Source of the DNA: Lachnospiraceae bacterium UBA3814
GTDB lineage: Bacteria; Bacillota; Clostridia; Lachnospirales; Lachnospiraceae
DNA length: 18,383 nt
NCBI GenBank assembly: GCA_002368575.1
Contig: DFEA01000060.1
Location: 1-18,383 of the forward strand
Direction of reading: 5' to 3'
The notes under the pieces are model-generated. The model was not told where the DNA came from, did no database searches, and saw only the letters and a list, made by a program, of their open reading frames with translations. Numbering within the stretch: the stretch's first letter is position 1; each line of letters begins with the position of its first letter. Positions 14,375 to 18,383 of the stretch are shown here, in pieces. Both the position numbers and the translations under genes were made by a program.

Positions 14375-15091
14375 CTATAGGATGGAAAACCCGAGACTCT
14401 TTCCGTCGTTGACAAACATCTGTACTGTCTCAAGTGACAGCTGCGTCAGGTCCTTCCCGAGATTCGGCAGCTTCTTCAGGATATCGTTCGTGACCGTGAT
14501 GATATCGGTTCCGCACTGATCCGCCTGGATTATATTATAGACCTCACGACAGCTGGCCCAGAGCGACAGAGTTCCCGGCTTGGTCCTGCAGATATCGCTT
14601 ACCTCCTTCATAATGGGGACCGCATCCACCCCTGTGTCAAGAATTCTTCCCGCAAAGACGGAAACGATATTACAGGTCCCCTCCTTAAAGGCAGCCACCG
14701 CTTCCCTGACCTGCGCCAGCGTAAGCATCGCAGTCACATTAAGCTTGAGCCCCTCTTCCGAAAGCTTCCTTATGAGAGGGATGCTTGACTGTCCTCTGGA
14801 ATCCGTGATCGGAATCTTCACATACACGTTGTCGGACAGTGCCGCAATGGCCTTTGCCTCCTTCTCCATGGTATCGAAATCATCGGCAAAGACCTCCAGG
14901 GAAAGCGGAAGATCCGGGATCTCCTTAAGTGCCTCCCTGGCAAAGGCCATATAGTCCTTAACGCCTGCCTTCTTCATAAGCGTGGGATTAGTGGTAAAGC
15001 CCTTAACGTAGCCCTTTCTGTATTCCTCCTTCATCCCCTCTATATCCGCGCCGTCCGCGTAGACGGTGATCCTCAGATCTTCAAATTTCAT
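14375..15091 (-). CDS. Small transaldolase (TalC/fructose-6-phosphate aldolase family)
   Basis: A 238-aa class I aldolase barrel. Family blocks are clear: YADGAD (11-16), KGFTTNPTLMKKAG (30-43), NVYVKIPIT with the Schiff-base Lys92, LNVTAMLTL, VSVFAGRILDTG, LWASCREVYNIIQA and GTDIITV. Transaldolases move a dihydroxyacetone unit between sugar phosphates, and one product is sedoheptulose-7-phosphate. It lies 66 nt behind the isomerase that uses that sugar, so a supply role is the natural inference; fructose-6-phosphate aldolase activity is the alternative. The start has AAGGA close upstream. Confidence 0.88.
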   Translation of the reverse strand: MKFEDLRITVYADGADIEGMKEEYRKGYVKGFTTNPTLMKKAGVKDYMAFAREALKEIPDLPLSLEVFADDFDTMEKEAKAIAALSDNVYVKIPITDSRGQSSIPLIRKLSEEGLKLNVTAMLTLAQVREAVAAFKEGTCNIVSVFAGRILDTGVDAVPIMKEVSDICRTKPGTLSLWASCREVYNIIQADQCGTDIITVTNDILKKLPNLGKDLTQLSLETVQMFVNDGKSLGFSIL

Positions 15092-15157
15092 TTATTCCTT
15101 CCCCCTTATTTTTACTTTATATATCGGGAACTCATTTTTCCTATGCGTCCCCGGTCT

Positions 15158-15721
15158 TTACTCCGCTATGGCATTTACCATCAGATGCCATATGACTCCC
15201 TGCCAGCCCTCAGCATGAGGCGTTATCCTCTCCTCTGACACTACGGGTATGAGCACGCAGGCATCCGAAACCTGCTTTGAATACCCTCCGCTTCTCGAAA
15301 CCACCGAGATCACCTTCGCTCCCCTTTCCTTTGAAAGCTTAAGGGCATTGACGATATTAAGTGATGTGTGCTCGCTTCCTCCTCCTACCGAAAATACCAT
15401 GACCGCATCCTTATCGTTGATATGCGAGGTCTTCAGCCATTCCGAGAAGGTGGTCTCCCAGCCCTCGTCATTGGTCCTTGCCGTAAGCTCTGATACATTG
15501 TCGGTAGGCGCGTAGGTCTCTATCCCTCCGATCTTTCTGAAGTCATTTACCGCATGGGAGGCGTTTGCTGCGCTTCCTCCCACTCCGAGGATAAAGAGCC
15601 TTCCGCCCTTATCCCTTGTCTCTTTAAGGAGCTCTATGCCCCTTTCAATCTGATCCCTCGGAACGGTATCAACGATCCTCTTTGTTTCCTCAAGGTATCT
15701 GTCAATATACTCCATACTCAT
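15158..15721 (-). CDS. gmhA: SIS-domain sedoheptulose-7-phosphate isomerase (GmhA-like)
   Basis: Predicted to convert sedoheptulose-7-phosphate to D-glycero-D-manno-heptose-7-phosphate. The 187-aa single SIS domain has LFILGVGGSAANASHAVNDFRK (42-63), the phosphate-binding glycine/serine loop, MVFSVGGGSEHTS (108-120, a second serine loop) and a C-terminal ITPHAEGWQGVIWHLMV holding His169, Glu171 and His179, which resemble the GmhA active-site set. Its ATG overlaps the stop of the fused HddC-GmhB gene (ATGA-type). Other SIS isomerases are similar in sequence; the neighbours make the heptose assignment likely. Confidence 0.87.
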   Translation of the reverse strand: MSMEYIDRYLEETKRIVDTVPRDQIERGIELLKETRDKGGRLFILGVGGSAANASHAVNDFRKIGGIETYAPTDNVSELTARTNDEGWETTFSEWLKTSHINDKDAVMVFSVGGGSEHTSLNIVNALKLSKERGAKVISVVSRSGGYSKQVSDACVLIPVVSEERITPHAEGWQGVIWHLMVNAIAE

Positions 15722-17166
15722 GCTATATCCCCCTTCTTTTTTTCAGCTGCATCATCCAGTCTGTTTGCAAATTCCAGCACATCCCTTACGATCATATCGG
15801 GAGATGCGCTGCAAAGCTTCTTGCAGGCATCGCATTTTAAATCCCCGATGAACGCTGTTTTCACCCCGGCCGAGGCTCCGGCCGATATGTCCGTTAATGA
15901 GTCTCCCACCATAAACGAATTTTCATAATCTATATTATAGATATCGGAAGGCCTTCTTATAAGGCCATCCTTAGGCTTTCTGCAGTCACAGGGCTGGATC
16001 AGGAATTCCTCAAGGACCCCCAGGCGGCCTTCGCCGATATAGGACAGCCTCTGGGGATAATGTATACAGCTGTACACCCCATCGATCATGATCCCGTCCT
16101 TCATTAAGTCCGCAACCATAGCGTGGTTTATATCATAAAGCGTAAGGAGCTTTGCCTTTCCCTTTGCGGCTCCCGGCTGGTTCGTGGCGATAAATATATA
16201 ATAGCCCTTGTCCCTTATTATCCCAAGAGCCTCCTTCACGAAGGGAAAAAGCTTAAACTCGGAGAGCGTCAGGGGTGCGTCGAGCTGTTCGATATCCTCG
16301 TTAAAGACGATCTCGTCAAGCACTCCGTCCCTGTCAAGGAAAACCGCCGGATGCTTTCTGTAGAGCCTGTCCTCTATATAAGCCCCAAACTCCGACAGCG
16401 ACCCGGGACTTCCGATCTCATAAAACCTTTTATCGACAATATGGGCGGCAAGCTCTCCGTTTATGCTGAGACGCTTCTGGAGCTCTGCTATGTCAAACCC
16501 TTCGCCCGCAGGAAAGTCTTCAAAAAGAGACTTTTCATAGATACAGACCCCGTAGTCTATATATTCCATTTCCGGAACGGGCTCCTTCTTATCGTAAAGT
16601 ACGATACTCCCGTCCTTTACCACCACGTTGCTTTTATCGAAGCGGTCGTTATTCTTAAGGACGGTCATTACCGCCCTTTTTCCCTCTTCCTTACCCTTAA
16701 GATAACGAAAGATCGTTTCCTCGTAATCGATATCCATAAAGGAATCGCCGTATATGACAAGGAAATCATCCTCTAAAAGCTCGTAGGCACGCCTTATGGC
16801 GCCTCCGGTCCCCAAAAGCTTTTCCCCGTCATAGCAATACTGTATCGAAATACCCAGGTCCGACCCGTCGCCGTAATGATCCTCGATCATACCGGCCTTA
16901 TAGCCCGTAAGAAAAAGGAATTTCCGAAAGCCGTAATGCTTAAGGAGCATAAGCTCATAGTCAAAAAAGGGTCTGCCAGATACCTTCACAAGAGGCTTGG
17001 GAACCTCCTTCGTATATTCCCCGAGCCTGGTCCCGAGGCCTCCCATAAGCACTACCACCTGAAAATCCTCGCAGGGAGTCCTGTTTAAGGAGCTTCTGCT
17101 TAAGGAGCTGAAAAGAGAACGGCTGAAGGGACCGTCTGTCCGGGTATCTGAAGCCTTCATGTTCAT
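15718..17166 (-). CDS. Fused HddC-like heptose-1-phosphate nucleotidyltransferase and GmhB-like heptose bisphosphate phosphatase
   Basis: A 482-aa two-domain enzyme. After a Ser/Arg-rich N-terminal extension of about 35 residues, a sugar nucleotidyltransferase domain shows MGGLGTRL (41-48), KPLVKV (57-62), GTGGAI (119-124), YGDSF (139-143) and DYGVCIY. From about residue 272 a HAD phosphatase follows: FLDRDGVLDE (Asp278, Asp280), ATNQPG (327-332), Lys397 and MVGDSLTDI (419-427). Cys367, His369, Cys393 and Cys395 match the zinc loop of GmhB; the segment between His369 and Cys393 is about 11 residues longer than in E. coli GmhB. The fusion would remove the C7 phosphate and then load the C1 phosphate with a nucleotide (GMP if HddC-like). 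The start overlaps the kinase stop as ATGA. Donor specificity cannot be read from sequence. Confidence 0.88.
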   Translation of the reverse strand: MNMKASDTRTDGPFSRSLFSSLSRSSLNRTPCEDFQVVVLMGGLGTRLGEYTKEVPKPLVKVSGRPFFDYELMLLKHYGFRKFLFLTGYKAGMIEDHYGDGSDLGISIQYCYDGEKLLGTGGAIRRAYELLEDDFLVIYGDSFMDIDYEETIFRYLKGKEEGKRAVMTVLKNNDRFDKSNVVVKDGSIVLYDKKEPVPEMEYIDYGVCIYEKSLFEDFPAGEGFDIAELQKRLSINGELAAHIVDKRFYEIGSPGSLSEFGAYIEDRLYRKHPAVFLDRDGVLDEIVFNEDIEQLDAPLTLSEFKLFPFVKEALGIIRDKGYYIFIATNQPGAAKGKAKLLTLYDINHAMVADLMKDGIMIDGVYSCIHYPQRLSYIGEGRLGVLEEFLIQPCDCRKPKDGLIRRPSDIYNIDYENSFMVGDSLTDISAGASAGVKTAFIGDLKCDACKKLCSASPDMIVRDVLEFANRLDDAAEKKKGDIA

Positions 17167-18137
17167 AGGATCCTCGCTCCCTCCATTTCAAACCGGAACC
17201 GGACCTCTTCCATTCCCGCCTCAGTCAGGACTCTTCTGAGCCTTATCTTATCCTTTGCATAGAACATGAGGAAACCGCCGCCCCCTGCTCCGATCATCTT
17301 GCCGCCCAGAGCACCGTTCTTAAGCGCGAGCTCGTACCATTCGTCTATTTTGGGATTGCTCATCCCGCCCGACCGTTTCTTTTTATATTCCCAGTGAATG
17401 TTCATAATATCCGCAAAGCTGTCAAGGTCGCCTCTTTCAAAGGCCTCCCTGCTCTTAAAGCCCAGCTCCTTAACATAGTCAAGGTTGCGGATCATATCAT
17501 CGTCATGCTCCCTGCTCTTCTGATCCTGATCCTTAAGAATCGCGCTGGCCGACCGTGAAAAGCCCGTAAAGAAAAGGCAGAGATTGTCCTCAAGATTGTA
17601 CAGTGTCTCCTTTGAGATCTTCAGGGGATCGACCCATACATATCCGTCCTTGTGGAAATCCATACAGGTCACCCCGCCGTAAGCCGCTATATACTGATCC
17701 TGCTTTCCTATCGGCTCCCTGAGCCTGTTCATCTCTATCTCGCAGGCCTCCTCCGCAAGAGTCCTTGTACTCACGATGTTTCCCTGATAGGAATGCAGCG
17801 CGCGCAAAAGCGCCACGGTAAAGCTGCTGGAGGATCCAAGGCCTGTTCCCGCAGGAATATCCGCCATGGAACAGATCTCGATATGATCATCCTTCCATTC
17901 CAGGAGCCTTAACGCCTCCCTTATTATCGGATGCTCAATGTCGTCTATGGTATCAGCCCTTTCAAGCTTTGAATATTTCAGATAGTAGCCCTTTTCAAAG
18001 GTCTTGTGCAGGGTTATATAAACATATTTATCGATCGCCGCGGATATCAGAAATCCTTCATGCTCCTCATAATAGGACGGAAGATCGGTTCCTCCTCCCC
18101 CGAGGGATATCCTAAGCGGGCTCCTTGCCAGGATCAT
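17163..18137 (-). CDS. hddA: GHMP kinase, D-glycero-alpha-D-manno-heptose-7-phosphate kinase (HddA-like)
   Basis: Predicted to phosphorylate C1 of D-glycero-D-manno-heptose-7-phosphate. The 324-aa protein starts RSPLRISLGGGGTDLPSYY (5-23), typical of HddA and fucokinase-like GHMP enzymes. It has the ATP-binding motif PAGTGLGSSSS (95-105), a conserved GKQDQY with Asp147 as likely base, and motif 3 GGKMIGAGGGGF (278-289). The start has GGAGG seven bases upstream. It is the first gene of the heptose operon and is coupled to the fused HddC-GmhB gene. The isomerase and bisphosphatase partners favour the heptose substrate over fucose, galactose or mevalonate. Confidence 0.88.
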   Translation of the reverse strand: MILARSPLRISLGGGGTDLPSYYEEHEGFLISAAIDKYVYITLHKTFEKGYYLKYSKLERADTIDDIEHPIIREALRLLEWKDDHIEICSMADIPAGTGLGSSSSFTVALLRALHSYQGNIVSTRTLAEEACEIEMNRLREPIGKQDQYIAAYGGVTCMDFHKDGYVWVDPLKISKETLYNLEDNLCLFFTGFSRSASAILKDQDQKSREHDDDMIRNLDYVKELGFKSREAFERGDLDSFADIMNIHWEYKKKRSGGMSNPKIDEWYELALKNGALGGKMIGAGGGGFLMFYAKDKIRLRRVLTEAGMEEVRFRFEMEGARIL

Positions 18138-18154
18138 ATTAAGTCCTCCGGATA

Positions 18155-18171
18155 GCTTTCCGTAAGAAAGC
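18155..18171 (-). promoter_or_regulatory. Small hairpin just before the hddA ribosome binding site
   Basis: GCTTTC (18155-18160) and GAAAGC (18166-18171) form a perfect 6-bp stem with a 5-nt loop, ending four bases before the CGGAGG. It could modestly affect translation; it is short enough to be chance. Confidence 0.3.
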
Positions 18172-18200
18172 CTGAAACCACATATAGTATTACAGTCGTT

Positions 18201-18229
18201 ATTTTAACACTATATCTACTCTATTACAA
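18201..18229 (-). promoter_or_regulatory. Candidate promoter of the heptose operon
   Basis: On the minus strand TTGTAA (18224-18229) and TAAAAT (18201-18206) are 17 nt apart. Transcription would begin near 18194, leaving a leader of about 57 nt that includes the small hairpin and the GGAGG. A second possible -10 (TATATG, about 18181-18186) lies downstream. Confidence 0.45.
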
Positions 18230-18310
18230 GGCAGGCTGTTATAAATAGTCCCGCCTCCGCAAAATATTTTAAAAAAAATTCCCCACAAACCCAAATTAAG
18301 GTGTATAATA

Positions 18311-18349
18311 TATCTTATGAGCACCGGTTTTTCACGGTGCCATAAGATA
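18311..18349. repeat. Large near-perfect inverted repeat upstream of the heptose operon
   Basis: TATCTTATG-A-GCACCG (18311-18326) pairs with CGGTGC-CATAAGATA (18335-18349): fifteen base pairs with a single bulged A and an 8-nt loop. A TATAAT lies just upstream on the plus strand (18304-18309) with no good -35. No T-tract follows on either strand, so it is not an obvious terminator. It may be an operator, the first hairpin of a rightward transcript, or a dispersed palindrome. Confidence 0.65.
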
Positions 18350-18358
18350 ACGAATCAG

Positions 18359-18383
18359 TTGCGGGTTAAGCGAAGCGCCGCAA
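18359..18383. repeat. Short inverted repeat cut by the right edge
   Basis: TTGCGG (18359-18364) and CCGCAA (18378-18383) enclose GTTAAGCGAAGCG. It lies ten bases past the large dyad. Together they make a compact structured element that may continue beyond the window. Confidence 0.4.

Noticed and set aside
16123..16776. Plus-strand open frame of about 217 codons opposite the HddC-GmhB fusion
   Set aside because: The minus-strand frame has complete nucleotidyltransferase and HAD motifs; the plus-strand product has none.
18317..18383. Possible plus-strand gene start (MSTGFSRCHK...) running off the right edge
   Set aside because: The ATG lies within the large dyad, the AAGGTG is 13 bases away, and only 22 codons are visible, so it cannot be supported.
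1..18383. CRISPR arrays, insertion sequences, tRNA genes, phage or toxin-antitoxin modules
   Set aside because: No regularly spaced repeats, transposase motifs, cloverleaf sequences or such modules were seen; the genes are metabolic and tightly packed.

Overview
The window looks like a chromosomal piece of an anaerobic Firmicute of the class Clostridia, most plausibly a Lachnospiraceae member. The grounds are strong GGAGG-type ribosome binding sites, sigma-A type promoters, a Lys/Ala-rich DUF6465-type small protein, clostridial-style CobU variants and a bacterial FatA-like acyl-ACP thioesterase. The species cannot be named from the sequence. Every gene I accept lies on the minus strand, so the description below runs from high to low coordinates.

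Right edge (18138-18383): a non-coding stretch with a large dyad (18311-18349), a second short dyad at the very edge, and a likely promoter for the first operon. Operon 1 (18137-14375): a GHMP kinase, a fused nucleotidyltransferase/HAD phosphatase, an SIS isomerase and a small transaldolase. The first three together contain all four activities needed to turn sedoheptulose-7-phosphate into GDP-D-glycero-alpha-D-manno-heptose, an activated sugar for surface glycans. The transaldolase could feed in the sedoheptulose-7-phosphate. A hairpin follows the last gene.

Middle (about 14370-13425): a good promoter, a ~230-nt leader, a 115-aa Lys-rich DUF6465-type protein and a strong terminator hairpin, then a structured leader with a perfect 12-bp inverted repeat before the next operon.

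Operon 2 (13421-352): an acyl-ACP thioesterase and a corrinoid adenosyltransferase, then an internal promoter, then thrH-like HAD phosphatase, cbiA, cobT, cobU, cobS, a small second CobU-like gene, cbiB, cobD, cbiP, a lipoprotein M14 peptidase, a GtrB-like membrane glycosyltransferase and a PHP-type histidinol phosphatase. Most neighbours overlap by a few bases, implying one translationally coupled transcript. The cob genes cover side-chain amidation, adenosylation, aminopropanol linker attachment and nucleotide-loop assembly. No corrin-ring methylation or contraction genes, no CobC/CobZ phosphatase, no threonine kinase (PduX) and no cobalamin riboswitch are visible in the window.

Left edge (1-351): after the last stop codon there is no clear terminator. 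Instead there is a near-consensus promoter with a very A/T-rich upstream element, a boxA-like motif and several hairpins, all pointing left. This has the appearance of an rRNA (or other stable RNA) operon leader whose RNA genes would lie beyond position 1.

Nothing here is clearly a new system. The most interesting items are the heptose cassette with its fused HddC-GmhB protein and private transaldolase, the ThrH-like enzyme inside a cobalamin operon lacking CobC and PduX, the CobU pair with opposite defects, and the unexplained dyads at the right edge and in the thioesterase leader.
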